Source: an uncultured Bacteroidales bacterium
Lineage (GTDB): Bacteria; Bacteroidota; Bacteroidia; Bacteroidales; Paludibacteraceae
Assembly (NCBI GenBank): GCA_946186915.1
Contig: CAMHOY010000002.1
Span: forward strand, 1-64,000
Length of the DNA: 64,000 nt
Direction: 5' to 3'
Under the pieces are notes generated by a model. The model ran no database searches. It had not been told where the DNA came from and saw only the letters and a list, made by a program, of their open reading frames with translations. This document shows, one piece after another, positions 7,231 through 15,775 of this stretch. Every line of letters begins with the position of its first letter. Within the stretch, counting starts at the first letter, position 1. Position numbers and translations under genes: made by a program.

Positions 7231-9387
7231 TTAGTCTTCATCCGTTTGCGTAGCAGCATATGCAGCAAGCAGTTTCTCCTGTACGTCAGCCGGAACAAGT
7301 TGATATGAGTTGAAGGCCATTGTGAAGGTAGCGCGGCCACCTGTCAATGACGACAGAGTCGTCGAATAACTCGAGAGTTCCTTCAAAGGCACTTGTGCTT
7401 TAAGACGTGTGAAACTCTTCTCAGTCTCCATACCCATTACCATACCACGACGACCGTTGATATCAGACATCACATCACCCATGATCTCCGACGGCACGAA
7501 TACCTCGAGGTCATAAACCGGCTCGAGCACTTTCGGGTTGGCCTCTTTGAAGGCTTGTGCGAACGCATTACGACCTGCCAGACGGAAGGAAATTTCATTC
7601 GAATCAACCGGGTGCATCTTACCATCATAAATGATTACGCGCACGTCGCGAGCGTAAGAACCGGTAAGCGGTCCCTGCTCCATACGATCCATGATACCTT
7701 TGACGATAGCAGGGATGAAGCGTGCATCGATAGCACCTCCGACGATAGAGTTGATGATGACTAATTTACCACCCCACTCGAGGTTGATTTCCTGTTGGTC
7801 CTTCACAGAAATCTTGTACTCCTGGTTTCCGAACTTATAGGTCTCTTTAACAGGCATACCCTCTTCGTACGGCTCTACAATCAGGTGCACTTCACCGAAC
7901 TGACCGGCACCACCGGATTGTTTCTTATGGCGATAGTCTGCGCGGGCAGCTTTGGTAATCGTCTCACGATACGGAATCTTCGGTTCAAGGAACTCGATCG
8001 GCATCTTGTCGTTGTTCTCCAAACGCCATTTGAGGGTACGAAGATGGAACTCACCTTGGCCAGAAACGATCATCTGCTTCAACTCTTTACTCTGCTCTAC
8101 AACCCAAGTCGGATCTTCCTCATGCATGCGGGTCAGCAGTGCAGCCAGTTTCTCTGCATCGCTCTCTGTTACCGGCTTGATAGCACGGCGGTAACGCGGT
8201 TGCGGATAACTGATTGGCACATATTGCAAATCACAGCCTTTGACGTTCAATGTGTTCCCCGTACGGGTGTCTTTCAATTTTACGGTAGCACCGATATCAC
8301 CGGCTGCCAGTTCATCTACCGGCACGCGGATAGAACCGGCAACACTATATAATTGTGAGATGCGCTCTTTGGAGCCACGCTCGATATTTTCGAGGTCATC
8401 ACCATTATGAACAGTGCCTTGCATTACTCGGAAATAGTTCACCTCACCGATGTGCGGCTCCACAGAAGTTTTGAAAACATAAAGACTGGTCGGAGCTTTT
8501 GCATCAGGGCTTACTCTCTTGCCATCCACGGTCGGATAACTGAACTGAGCAGGGCTTGGAGCCATTCCGTTGAGGAAATCCATCAAGCGGCGGATACCCA
8601 TATCTTTGAGACCCGAACAACAGAGGACAGGATACATCGATCCGTCTGCGTAAACGGATTTCAGACCCTGCATGATCTCTTCATCCGTGAGACCTTCGCC
8701 AAGGAATTTATCAAGCAATGTCTCATCTGCTTCGGCAGCCTGCTCTTGCAGTTGCTGACGCATCTCTTCTACTTTGTCTGCGTACTCGGCGGGGATATCC
8801 TTCAGTTCGGGAGCACCACCTTCGGGTTTCCAAACAAGCATTTTGCCTTTCAAGACGTCAATCACTGCATTGAAACCGGCACCTGCGTTTACCGGGAATT
8901 GGATAAGTGTACACTTATTGCCAAAGTTCTCTTTCAGTTGATTGAATGTGCGTTCGAAGTCTGCATCCGGATGATCGCACTTGTTAATCACGAATGCTAA
9001 CGGCTTCTTGGCATGCTCAACGAGACGGAAGTTATTTTGGGTACCAACCTCAACACCGCCGTTAGCACTAAGGACGATGAGTGCTGATCCACACATCTGG
9101 AGTGCTGCTACCGTACCGCCGCAGAAGTCGTCACTACCCGCACAATCGATGATATTCAGTTTCTTACCTTCGAATTCCACATTGCAGACCGTCGAGAAAA
9201 CGGAGTAACCATACTCCTTCTCTACAGGGAAATAGTCACACACCGTGGACTGTGCCTCAATAGAACCGCGGCGTTTAATCACCCCGCACTCGAATAACAT
9301 CGACTCCATCAAAGTCGTTTTGCCAGATCCGCTGCCGCCAAGCATAGCGACATTCTTGATCTCATTTGCTTGATAAACTTTAGCCAT
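7231..9387 (-). CDS. EF-G paralog with altered GTPase motifs (EF-G2-like)
   Basis: A 718-residue protein with the five-domain EF-G plan. The P-loop is GGSGSGKTT (residues 17-25) instead of the canonical AHIDAGKTT; the switch I region has EYGYSVFS where RGITI is expected; and the G3 box is DCAGSDDF (81-88) instead of DTPGHVDF, so the catalytic histidine is replaced by serine. NKCD (135-138) is intact. From memory, Bacteroides EF-G2 is reported to support translocation without GTP hydrolysis and to matter under carbon starvation; this protein has the changes expected for that group. It is a specialised paralog, not housekeeping fusA. It has its own promoter and heads the mce/mmd group, which may be read through from it. 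Confidence 0.9.
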   Translation of the reverse strand: MAKVYQANEIKNVAMLGGSGSGKTTLMESMLFECGVIKRRGSIEAQSTVCDYFPVEKEYGYSVFSTVCNVEFEGKKLNIIDCAGSDDFCGGTVAALQMCGSALIVLSANGGVEVGTQNNFRLVEHAKKPLAFVINKCDHPDADFERTFNQLKENFGNKCTLIQFPVNAGAGFNAVIDVLKGKMLVWKPEGGAPELKDIPAEYADKVEEMRQQLQEQAAEADETLLDKFLGEGLTDEEIMQGLKSVYADGSMYPVLCCSGLKDMGIRRLMDFLNGMAPSPAQFSYPTVDGKRVSPDAKAPTSLYVFKTSVEPHIGEVNYFRVMQGTVHNGDDLENIERGSKERISQLYSVAGSIRVPVDELAAGDIGATVKLKDTRTGNTLNVKGCDLQYVPISYPQPRYRRAIKPVTESDAEKLAALLTRMHEEDPTWVVEQSKELKQMIVSGQGEFHLRTLKWRLENNDKMPIEFLEPKIPYRETITKAARADYRHKKQSGGAGQFGEVHLIVEPYEEGMPVKETYKFGNQEYKISVKDQQEINLEWGGKLVIINSIVGGAIDARFIPAIVKGIMDRMEQGPLTGSYARDVRVIIYDGKMHPVDSNEISFRLAGRNAFAQAFKEANPKVLEPVYDLEVFVPSEIMGDVMSDINGRRGMVMGMETEKSFTRLKAQVPLKELSSYSTTLSSLTGGRATFTMAFNSYQLVPADVQEKLLAAYAATQTDED

Positions 9388-9437
9388 AATTGTGTTAGTA
9401 TTAAAGATTTTGTAAAGTCAAGTTTGCAAAAACGCTG

Positions 9438-9469
9438 CAAAGATACACAAAAAAAATAACATACGCAAG
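9438..9469 (-). promoter_or_regulatory. Promoter of the EF-G paralog
   Basis: Minus strand: CTTG (9466-9469), 20 nt, TATCTTTG (9438-9445). The -33 region reads CTTGCGTATGTTA, identical over 13 nt to that of waaA, and both are preceded by alternating GC-rich dinucleotides. The leader is about 45 nt. Confidence 0.8.
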
Positions 9470-9510
9470 CGCGCACGCTATTTTTTCAAAAATAATTTAT
9501 CAAGAGCGGC

Positions 9511-10386
9511 CTAATGCAAGGGAATATGATGGTTAAATTTCCATTGTTTGAGTTGAATTTGCATCTCGTTCCGCGTTTGTGAAGAACAATAAACCTCCGT
9601 GAAACGCTCCCATATATACTGAATAGCAACGGGGGAAGGATGCACCAAGTCTTCTGCATAGAAACGATAGTCCCGGAGTTCGTCCATCATGATTTCGTAA
9701 GATGGGAAATAGGAGATTGGCTTTGCTATGTGATATTTGTCATTTGAGATGTTTTCAATAGCCGACAAAAGTGTCGATTTGGAGAGTTGGTTCTCATGCA
9801 GACCGTCTTTGATATGGCGAATCGGTGAGACCGTGAAAAGCCAGTGTTTATCAGGATAACGCGCAATGAGCGGCAGCCATAACGCTTCGATTTCATCGGA
9901 AGAAAGACGTCTGCGAGTAAACCGCTCAGGCGGTAATTTATGACAGTTCCCTACCACGGAAGAGATTCCGGGCCCAAGCGACTCTACCGGGTCTTTCATT
10001 TCATATACCCACGCGGTCCCAAAAGTTACGATGACTACCGTCGCATCTTCAAGCGCCCGTTGCATTGTCTCAATAGAGTTACCAACCGCTTTGCGTGTTT
10101 CTTCTTCTGTGGCACGTGAAAAAGAACCATGATGGGCCATCGAGTGCCATAATCCATCAGACTCCACCAAAGGTGGAATCCCGGTCATCAGCATCGCCTG
10201 CGCAATAGATACGGGATTATAGAGTGTGCCGAAAGGATTGCATGTCACTTGTAAACCACGCTGCACCATCATTTGCCCGATGGAATCGGAAAAACAAGAA
10301 CCAACGAGCAGAATTTTATCCTCATATCCAATCTGCCACCCGCTTGGCTGAATATCCACTATCGTTTGTAATTTCATATCACTCAA
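9511..10386 (-). CDS. GSCFA-domain protein
   Basis: A 291-residue protein with the defining motif GSCFSDSIG near residue 29, plus TFGTAWVYEM and TVSPIRHIKDG, which mark the GSCFA family (SGNH-hydrolase-like; exact substrate unknown). The Ser of GSCFSDS, with a downstream Asp/His pair (for example in DLVHPSP), could form an SGNH-like catalytic set, which is inference. There is no signal peptide, so it is probably cytoplasmic. It overlaps the upstream permease gene by 8 nt, indicating translational coupling with lipoprotein transport or envelope functions. Homologs are common in Bacteroidetes. Confidence 0.85.
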   Translation of the reverse strand: MSDMKLQTIVDIQPSGWQIGYEDKILLVGSCFSDSIGQMMVQRGLQVTCNPFGTLYNPVSIAQAMLMTGIPPLVESDGLWHSMAHHGSFSRATEEETRKAVGNSIETMQRALEDATVVIVTFGTAWVYEMKDPVESLGPGISSVVGNCHKLPPERFTRRRLSSDEIEALWLPLIARYPDKHWLFTVSPIRHIKDGLHENQLSKSTLLSAIENISNDKYHIAKPISYFPSYEIMMDELRDYRFYAEDLVHPSPVAIQYIWERFTEVYCSSQTRNEMQIQLKQWKFNHHIPLH

Positions 10387-11611
10387 AATGCATTACTCTC
10401 GCCGGACTGATCTTTGTGATGATCATCGATGGTAGCAACAAGATAATCAACGAGATAACTATCGTTACAATATTCAAGAGAATTAGCCATCCCCAAGCAA
10501 ACGAAATCGGCACATATTCCACATAGTAAGTGGTTGCGTCCAGCGGTATTATATGAGCAAAATACTGCAGTGCCGCCAAGCCTAAGCCTATAATATTTCC
10601 CCATAGGACACCCTTGCCAATCAACATGGCGGCTTGCGTAAGGAATATACGACGTACAAAACGATTATCTGCACCTAACGCTTTTAGCGTTCCGATAAGA
10701 TTAATACCGTCGAGAATCAAGATGATCAATCCAGAGACTATATTAAAGCCCGCCACCAGAAGCATCAATACGATGATTACCACTACATTCATGTCCAACA
10801 GATCCAGCCATGCGAAGATTGCAGGATTCTGCTCGTGTAACGTTTGCACATAATAGACATGGTAGCCATCCTCATCCATCAAATATATCGTGGAAAAATA
10901 TACGCGATCCGCGACCTCATCCAAAACTCCGATGTCATCGATTAAAATTTCTACACCGGAGTAGGTGTTGTCCTCCCATCCTTGTAACCGTTGGGCAGTC
11001 TCCAAAGGCGCCAGAACAAACAAGTCGTCAAATTGCTCAAATCCCGTATTGTAGATGCCGGTTATGCGGAAACGGCGGGCGCGTATATCGGTCTCATCCA
11101 CGAAATAAGCACTGACAGCGTCACCTACTGCAATCTGCATCGTCTGCGCCACTTTTCGAGATACTAATACTTCTTGCGGTGCCGCAGGTAATGCACCTTC
11201 GACAATATTCCGGCTAAAAAAGTCCCAATAATTCGTTCCTTTGAGTACTATCCCATGAAAATCCGCCTCAGTCTTAAGCATACCGGGCTTGGTAATAAAA
11301 GGCGCAACAGAGTTCACGTGTTCATAGTTTGCAAGGGCTGTTAACAACGAGTCGGATACTTCTATCGGCTGTAAGTCATATGTATTGTTGTTATCAAACG
11401 ACACCAGTTGGATATGTGCGCCAAAACCAGCCACCTTTTGCGTAACCGTTTGCTTAAATCCTACTACGATGCAAATCGTAAGTATCATAACCGTCACTCC
11501 GACTATGATTCCAGCCAAAGCCACCCGTACAGCAGGACGAGAATGACGCTTTTTCCCCTCATTAGAGAAATAAAGTCGCGCAGCAAGTGCTATTTCAGGA
11601 GAAAACGGCAT
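10379..11611 (-). CDS. FtsX/LolC-family ABC transporter permease
   Basis: A 410-residue inner-membrane permease with the LolC/LolE-like plan. One N-terminal membrane segment (VALAGIIVGVTVMILTICIVVGF, about 27-50) is followed by a large periplasmic MacB-PCD-type domain and three C-terminal membrane helices with the conserved ILDGINLIGTLKALGADNRFVRRIF stretch. It probably extracts lipoproteins from the inner membrane together with an ATPase encoded elsewhere. The start ATG is 56 nt from the divergent 11668 gene. No clear TAnnTTTG promoter was found in that short gap. Confidence 0.85.
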   Translation of the reverse strand: MPFSPEIALAARLYFSNEGKKRHSRPAVRVALAGIIVGVTVMILTICIVVGFKQTVTQKVAGFGAHIQLVSFDNNNTYDLQPIEVSDSLLTALANYEHVNSVAPFITKPGMLKTEADFHGIVLKGTNYWDFFSRNIVEGALPAAPQEVLVSRKVAQTMQIAVGDAVSAYFVDETDIRARRFRITGIYNTGFEQFDDLFVLAPLETAQRLQGWEDNTYSGVEILIDDIGVLDEVADRVYFSTIYLMDEDGYHVYYVQTLHEQNPAIFAWLDLLDMNVVVIIVLMLLVAGFNIVSGLIILILDGINLIGTLKALGADNRFVRRIFLTQAAMLIGKGVLWGNIIGLGLAALQYFAHIIPLDATTYYVEYVPISFAWGWLILLNIVTIVISLIILLLPSMIITKISPARVMHFE

Positions 11612-11667
11612 GATTTTTGTTGTAATCTCATTTAGATTCCTAGTAAAACCCAGGATAATTGGTTGTT

Positions 11668-12099
11668 ATGGTAAAAAAACTTCTATCTCTATTGTGTTTT
11701 GCCCTTTTTGTGGGCTGTTTAATGGCTCAGGAGCAAAATATTCGTCCGCAACGTACGCCCGAAGAGGAGGCTTCCAAACAAACAGAGCGTCTTGTGCGCG
11801 AGTTAGGTATTCGCGATTCCGTCCGTATAGACACCATCTATCGGATGCATCTCAAGTACGCTCAAATTCGTCAAAAAGGTTTGACCCGTGGGGAGAATAT
11901 GGAGCGCATGCAATCAATATACAATGAGTTAAAGCAGCTCCTTACTCCCGATGAATTCGAGCGATTTATGAATCACCCTGCGGAGCAACCTCGTCGTCCT
12001 CGTGGGGCGAATGTAGTTCAGCAAAAGGCAGCACCCAGCGGTGAAGCCCCCAATAGACCAACTCTGCGAGAAGAAATCCAACAAGCAGACCAGCCATAA
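11668..12099 (+). CDS. Small secreted protein, unknown function
   Basis: A 143-residue protein. I start it at ATG 11668 rather than TTG 11659, which gives a clean signal peptide (MVKKLLSLLCFALFVGCLMAQ). The mature part is charged and helical (RTPEEEASKQTERL, LTPDEFERFM), loosely resembling short periplasmic helical proteins of the Spy/LTXXQ kind, but I cannot place it in a family. The last 44 codons, a Pro/Ala/Gln-rich tail, overlap the PAP2 gene on the other strand. If the ancestral gene ended earlier, this tail is a late extension. Function not assigned. Confidence 0.7.
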   Translation: MVKKLLSLLCFALFVGCLMAQEQNIRPQRTPEEEASKQTERLVRELGIRDSVRIDTIYRMHLKYAQIRQKGLTRGENMERMQSIYNELKQLLTPDEFERFMNHPAEQPRRPRGANVVQQKAAPSGEAPNRPTLREEIQQADQP

Positions 12100-12565
12100 T
12101 ATCCGTAGGATAATGCACCCCGAGGTACATTCTGCTATAACAATTCAAAGCCACCCATGCCGACAGCGCTACGGTGGCTATTTTATTGCGAAAAAGCGAG
12201 CAGAATAGCGCCATAACAGCGATAGTATTTGCCGCATGAGAACTGCAGAAACCATATAAGCCTCCCGTATAACCATTCACTAAATGAAGAGGGTCTAATG
12301 CCGGTTCATGCGTAGGACGCAAACGGCAAACCAGAGGCTTGATGACACTGCTACAGATTATATCACTCAGTCCTACCGCTACAGCAAAACCGAGGATAAT
12401 AAAGAGCGCAATTTTCCAAGACCGGTAACGACAAACCACCAAGACTACCAAGATTATATAAAGCGGCAACCATGTAGCAGGATGACTGGTCCAGTACATT
12501 ATAGTATCCAACCACTCTGTATGGTGACCGTTGATCCAAAGTAATATGGAAGAGTCAACATTCAT
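11966..12565 (-). CDS. PAP2-family membrane phosphatase
   Basis: A 199-residue integral membrane phosphatase with the three PAP2 motifs: KPLVCRLRPTH, a degenerate CSSHAANT in place of PSGH, and SRMYLGVHYPTDI. All catalytic histidines and arginines are present. Such enzymes dephosphorylate undecaprenyl pyrophosphate, phosphatidylglycerophosphate or lipid A; the substrate here cannot be told. Five or six membrane segments are visible. Its C-terminal acidic tail (SPHEDDEVAPQGDS) lies inside the 134-bp overlap with the opposing 11668 gene. The start codon is adjacent to the rsmE stop, so the two are co-transcribed. Confidence 0.9.
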   Translation of the reverse strand: MNVDSSILLWINGHHTEWLDTIMYWTSHPATWLPLYIILVVLVVCRYRSWKIALFIILGFAVAVGLSDIICSSVIKPLVCRLRPTHEPALDPLHLVNGYTGGLYGFCSSHAANTIAVMALFCSLFRNKIATVALSAWVALNCYSRMYLGVHYPTDIMAGLLVGFLLAELVYWGLHRWVLPFAELHSPHEDDEVAPQGDS

Positions 12566-13270
12566 TTATTCATTGATGAGTACGGCGGTGTGACAAGCAA
12601 CAACCGCAGCTGTTTCCGTGCGGAGACGGCTATTCCCCAAACTGACAGGTGAAAAACCTAAAGCCAGCGCATCAGCCACCTCTTTTTCGCTAAAATCGCC
12701 TTCGGGGCCAATAAGTACAAGCACATCTTTCCCCTTCTCTATCTCGGTTTTCAATAAGCGTTTTTCATCTTTGTAACAATGTGCAATAAAGCATTGCTGA
12801 TTGAGTATGCTCTGCGTTTTCACAAAGTCGTCATAAGGTGTCAGTTCATGCAGGACCGGCAAATACGGAGTCAGGCTCTGTTTTGCAGCCGAGAGGATGA
12901 TTTTTTTTAAACGGTCTGTGCGTAATTGTTTGCGTTCAGAGAAACGGCATAACAATGGCGTAATCTCATTAACGCCGATTTCAACACACTTTTCTATCGC
13001 CCACTCCATGCGTTCTATATTCTTGGTCGGGGCGATAGCAATATGCAGATGAAAATCATGGTGCGGTTGTTGCTTCTCCGATGAGATGATTTCGAAGTCG
13101 CAGTGTTTAGGATGCGGGTTAGTGATGCGCGCCGTGTAGGTCGTACCACGACCGTCAGTAATAAGAATTTCATCACCCGTTGTATATCGCAACACACGGA
13201 CGCAGTGCACGCTCTCCTCTTCTGGCAGCGTAAGATTTTTCTCTATGTCGGGGCAATAAAACAGGTACAC
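12566..13270 (-). CDS. rsmE: 16S rRNA (uracil-1498-N3) methyltransferase
   Basis: A 234-residue SPOUT-class methyltransferase. It has an N-terminal PUA-like region (1-70) followed by the knotted domain with LVLIGPEGDFSEKEV and the SAM-binding knot LGNSRLRTETAAVVA. It methylates U1498 of 16S rRNA in the 30S subunit. The length is normal. It sits in a run of translation genes (rsmE, prfA, folD and ffh nearby) and abuts the PAP2 gene downstream with no gap. The 30-nt gap to prfA shows no terminator. Confidence 0.95.
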   Translation of the reverse strand: MYLFYCPDIEKNLTLPEEESVHCVRVLRYTTGDEILITDGRGTTYTARITNPHPKHCDFEIISSEKQQPHHDFHLHIAIAPTKNIERMEWAIEKCVEIGVNEITPLLCRFSERKQLRTDRLKKIILSAAKQSLTPYLPVLHELTPYDDFVKTQSILNQQCFIAHCYKDEKRLLKTEIEKGKDVLVLIGPEGDFSEKEVADALALGFSPVSLGNSRLRTETAAVVACHTAVLINE

Positions 13271-13300
13271 TTGTTTATATAAAATCTGAAGGTATGAATA

Positions 13301-14401
13301 TTACAACTCACTTTCTTTGAGTCGTTCCGCATTCTCTGCAACTTGTAGAGCATCGATAACGCCTTGAATATCCCCATCCATGAAGGCAGCAAGGTTATAG
13401 ACGGTATAACCTATACGATGATCAGTGATTCGTCCTTGTGGATAGTTATAGGTTCTAATCTTGGCGCTGCGATCGCCGGTGGAGACCATGGTTTTCCGTC
13501 TTGCCGCAATGTCATCAATATATTTCTGATGTTCCTTATCATATATCTGCGTGCGCAAGCGGCTCAATGCACGCTCCTTATTCTTCGGCTGATCCCGGGT
13601 CTCTGTGCATTCGATTAATATCTCCTGCACTTCACCAGTATTAGGATTTTTCCAATTATAACGCAACCGTACACCAGACTCCACCTTGTTGACGTTTTGT
13701 CCACCTGCACCACCGGAACGGAAAGTCTCCCATTTTATCTCGCCTTCATTAATATGGACCTCGAATTCATCGGCTTCCGGTAAAACTGCAACTGTAGCAG
13801 CCGATGTATGTACGCGACCTTGTGTTTCGGTAACTGGCACGCGCTGTACCCGATGCACCCCACTCTCGTATTTGAGTGTCCCATAGACATTCTGACCTGT
13901 CACGTTGAAGATAATCTCCTTGTATCCGCCGGCTGCTCCTTCGTTAAAGGATGATACGGAGCATTTGAATCCTTTTATTTCAAAATATTTAGTGTACATA
14001 CGGAAGAGGTCACCGGCAAAAATTGCCGCCTCATCACCTCCAGTACCGCCACGAATCTCCATAACGACGTTCTTGCTATCCTCAGGATCTTGCGGCAAGA
14101 GTTGCAGTTTCAGTTCTTCTTCCAACTTCGGAATTTGCGGTTCCAGTTCTTCCACTTCAGCACGCGCCATTTCTTTGAGATCAGCGTCTGACTCATTATA
14201 TAGAAGATCTTTGGCGTCCTGTAAGTTCTGCACAGCTTTCTTATAGCGATGTGCACATTCCAGGACACGCTCCAAATCGTGGTACTCGCGATTCAGACGC
14301 ACATAGCGGGCTTGGTCGGCAATAACGGCAGGGTCTGTGATTAACAGACTCACCTCATGGAATTTGGCCTCTAAACCGTCGATTTTATCGAGAATATTCA
14401 T
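13301..14401 (-). CDS. prfA: Peptide chain release factor 1
   Basis: A 366-residue class I release factor. The catalytic loop is GGAGGQNVNKVESGVRL, and the anticodon-like tripeptide region reads PVTETQGRVHTS, as in RF1, so it should read UAA and UAG. Domain 1 (helical, 1-100) and the C-terminal domain are complete. It overlaps the upstream folD gene by 17 nt, which suggests coupled translation. RF1 activity matters locally, since several genes here use TAG or TAA stops in interlocked convergent overlaps. It is housekeeping. Confidence 0.96.
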   Translation of the reverse strand: MNILDKIDGLEAKFHEVSLLITDPAVIADQARYVRLNREYHDLERVLECAHRYKKAVQNLQDAKDLLYNESDADLKEMARAEVEELEPQIPKLEEELKLQLLPQDPEDSKNVVMEIRGGTGGDEAAIFAGDLFRMYTKYFEIKGFKCSVSSFNEGAAGGYKEIIFNVTGQNVYGTLKYESGVHRVQRVPVTETQGRVHTSAATVAVLPEADEFEVHINEGEIKWETFRSGGAGGQNVNKVESGVRLRYNWKNPNTGEVQEILIECTETRDQPKNKERALSRLRTQIYDKEHQKYIDDIAARRKTMVSTGDRSAKIRTYNYPQGRITDHRIGYTVYNLAAFMDGDIQGVIDALQVAENAERLKESEL

Positions 14402-15290
14402 GATAAGCTTGTAATGTGTTTTGTAGCAGACTGACGATAGTCATTGGGCCCACTCCGCCAGGAACAGGAGTGATAAAACCGGCGACAGATGATACCCGTT
14501 CAAAATCCACGTCTCCAACCAGACGGTATCCGCGCGGAGCAGAAGAATCCTCAATGCGATTGATCCCAACGTCAATTACCGTTGCTCCGGATTTAACCAT
14601 GTCAGCTGTTACCAAGTTCGGACTCCCCGCTGCTACAATAATGATATCCGCCGTGCGGCAGATGGCAGCGAGATCTTGTGTCTTCGAATGGCAGACGGTG
14701 ACTGTAGCATCGCCGAGCGAAGCGGCACTCATCCCGGGGAGGGACAAATACGGACGTTGCATCAGGAGCATGGCGATTGGTTTGCCGACAATATTTGATC
14801 TTCCAATGACCACTACATGTTTGCCTTCTGTGGTAATACCATAGCGTGCAAGCAATTCGCGAATGCCGCGCGGAGTGGCACTCACGATAGACGGCAATCC
14901 CTGTACCGTACGACCAACATTCTCCGGTGTCAAACCATCTACGTCTTTACGATAGTCAATCGCTGAGAGGATGGCCAGCTCATTAATATGCTCCGGAAGC
15001 GGCAACTGAACAATAAATCCATCAATTGAATCGTCCTTATTGAGTCGATGAATCTCTGTAAGCAATGTCTGCTCGGATACATACTCATCATATGAGATAC
15101 GTTCCGCTTCAATACCAACTTCTGCGCAAGCTTTCAGTTTGTTGGTAACATAGGTCTCTGATGCAGGATTATGCCCCACCATAACGATAGCCAACTTAGG
15201 TGCACGCTTACCTTCTGCTCTAAGAGCAGCAATCTGTTCACGTAATTCACCACGTATCGTTTGTGCTATTTGTTTTCCGTCAATAATCAT
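14385..15290 (-). CDS. folD: Bifunctional methylenetetrahydrofolate dehydrogenase/cyclohydrolase
   Basis: A 301-residue FolD that interconverts 5,10-methylene-THF and 10-formyl-THF in one-carbon metabolism. Motifs are YVTNKLKACAEVGI with the catalytic Lys, DGFIVQLPLPEHI, VVIGRSNIVGKPIAMLL and ITPVPGGVGPMT. A short extra loop (YLSLPGMSAASLGD) between the nucleotide-binding strands is slightly longer than usual. It overlaps prfA at its 3' end and the small membrane protein gene by 4 nt at its start, so it is part of a tight operon with ffh. Confidence 0.96.
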   Translation of the reverse strand: MIIDGKQIAQTIRGELREQIAALRAEGKRAPKLAIVMVGHNPASETYVTNKLKACAEVGIEAERISYDEYVSEQTLLTEIHRLNKDDSIDGFIVQLPLPEHINELAILSAIDYRKDVDGLTPENVGRTVQGLPSIVSATPRGIRELLARYGITTEGKHVVVIGRSNIVGKPIAMLLMQRPYLSLPGMSAASLGDATVTVCHSKTQDLAAICRTADIIIVAAGSPNLVTADMVKSGATVIDVGINRIEDSSAPRGYRLVGDVDFERVSSVAGFITPVPGGVGPMTIVSLLQNTLQAYHEYSR

Positions 15291-15775
15291 TCGTTACCTT
15301 TTTCTTTGTTCTTTTTCCAAATCTTGAATGTATTCCAAATATCTTTCCATTCGCGTTGCGTGATATACCATGTGTTTTCTCTGCGCGGTGGACGATAAAC
15401 AGGACGTGTCTCTATTTGCACTTTACGTTTGAGTGAATCAAGATTATAGGCTTGAGTCAAGCTATCGGAATAGAGAAGCGCGTCTTGTTCCTCCGCTTTG
15501 TGAATACGCAGTTCGTCCACTGCCATCTCCGTTGCCGGATCATCATTCGGCATGGCTTTTATCTCTTCTACGACAAAGCGCACAAGGAAGAACAATCCGA
15601 TGAGAATCCCCATGACGAGCACTACAACCATCCCGTAATAGGCCTGCTTGTCCCGCATACGCAACGCTCCTCCAAGGCCTCTGTTGCGTTCATTCGGACC
15701 TATGTGATGATGGTGATGACGCTTCTTGTGTTTTGCTTCATCCCAGCCAGGTTGATATGTGTGCTCTTCCGCCAT
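15287..15775 (-). CDS. Small single-pass membrane protein, unknown
   Basis: A 162-residue protein with a basic cytoplasmic N-terminus carrying a natural HHHHH run (KHKKRHHHHHIGPNERN), one membrane helix at about residues 47-68 (YYGMVVVLVMGILIGLFFLVRFV), and a charged C-terminal region rich in Lys and Trp. I recognise no domain. It overlaps folD by 4 nt and its start shares the junction with the ffh stop, so it is translated within the ffh-folD-prfA operon. Conservation of this position next to ffh would suggest a membrane-biogenesis role; that is inference. Confidence 0.75.
   Translation of the reverse strand: MAEEHTYQPGWDEAKHKKRHHHHHIGPNERNRGLGGALRMRDKQAYYGMVVVLVMGILIGLFFLVRFVVEEIKAMPNDDPATEMAVDELRIHKAEEQDALLYSDSLTQAYNLDSLKRKVQIETRPVYRPPRRENTWYITQREWKDIWNTFKIWKKNKEKGNE

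Noticed and set aside
7231-9387. Housekeeping EF-G (fusA)
   Set aside because: G1, switch I and G3 motifs deviate, with the catalytic histidine absent; it fits the EF-G2-like paralog.
15640-15775. HHHHH run in the small membrane protein as a sign of vector contamination
   Set aside because: The run lies inside a coherent operon with normal overlaps and has no tag or vector flanks; natural His runs occur.
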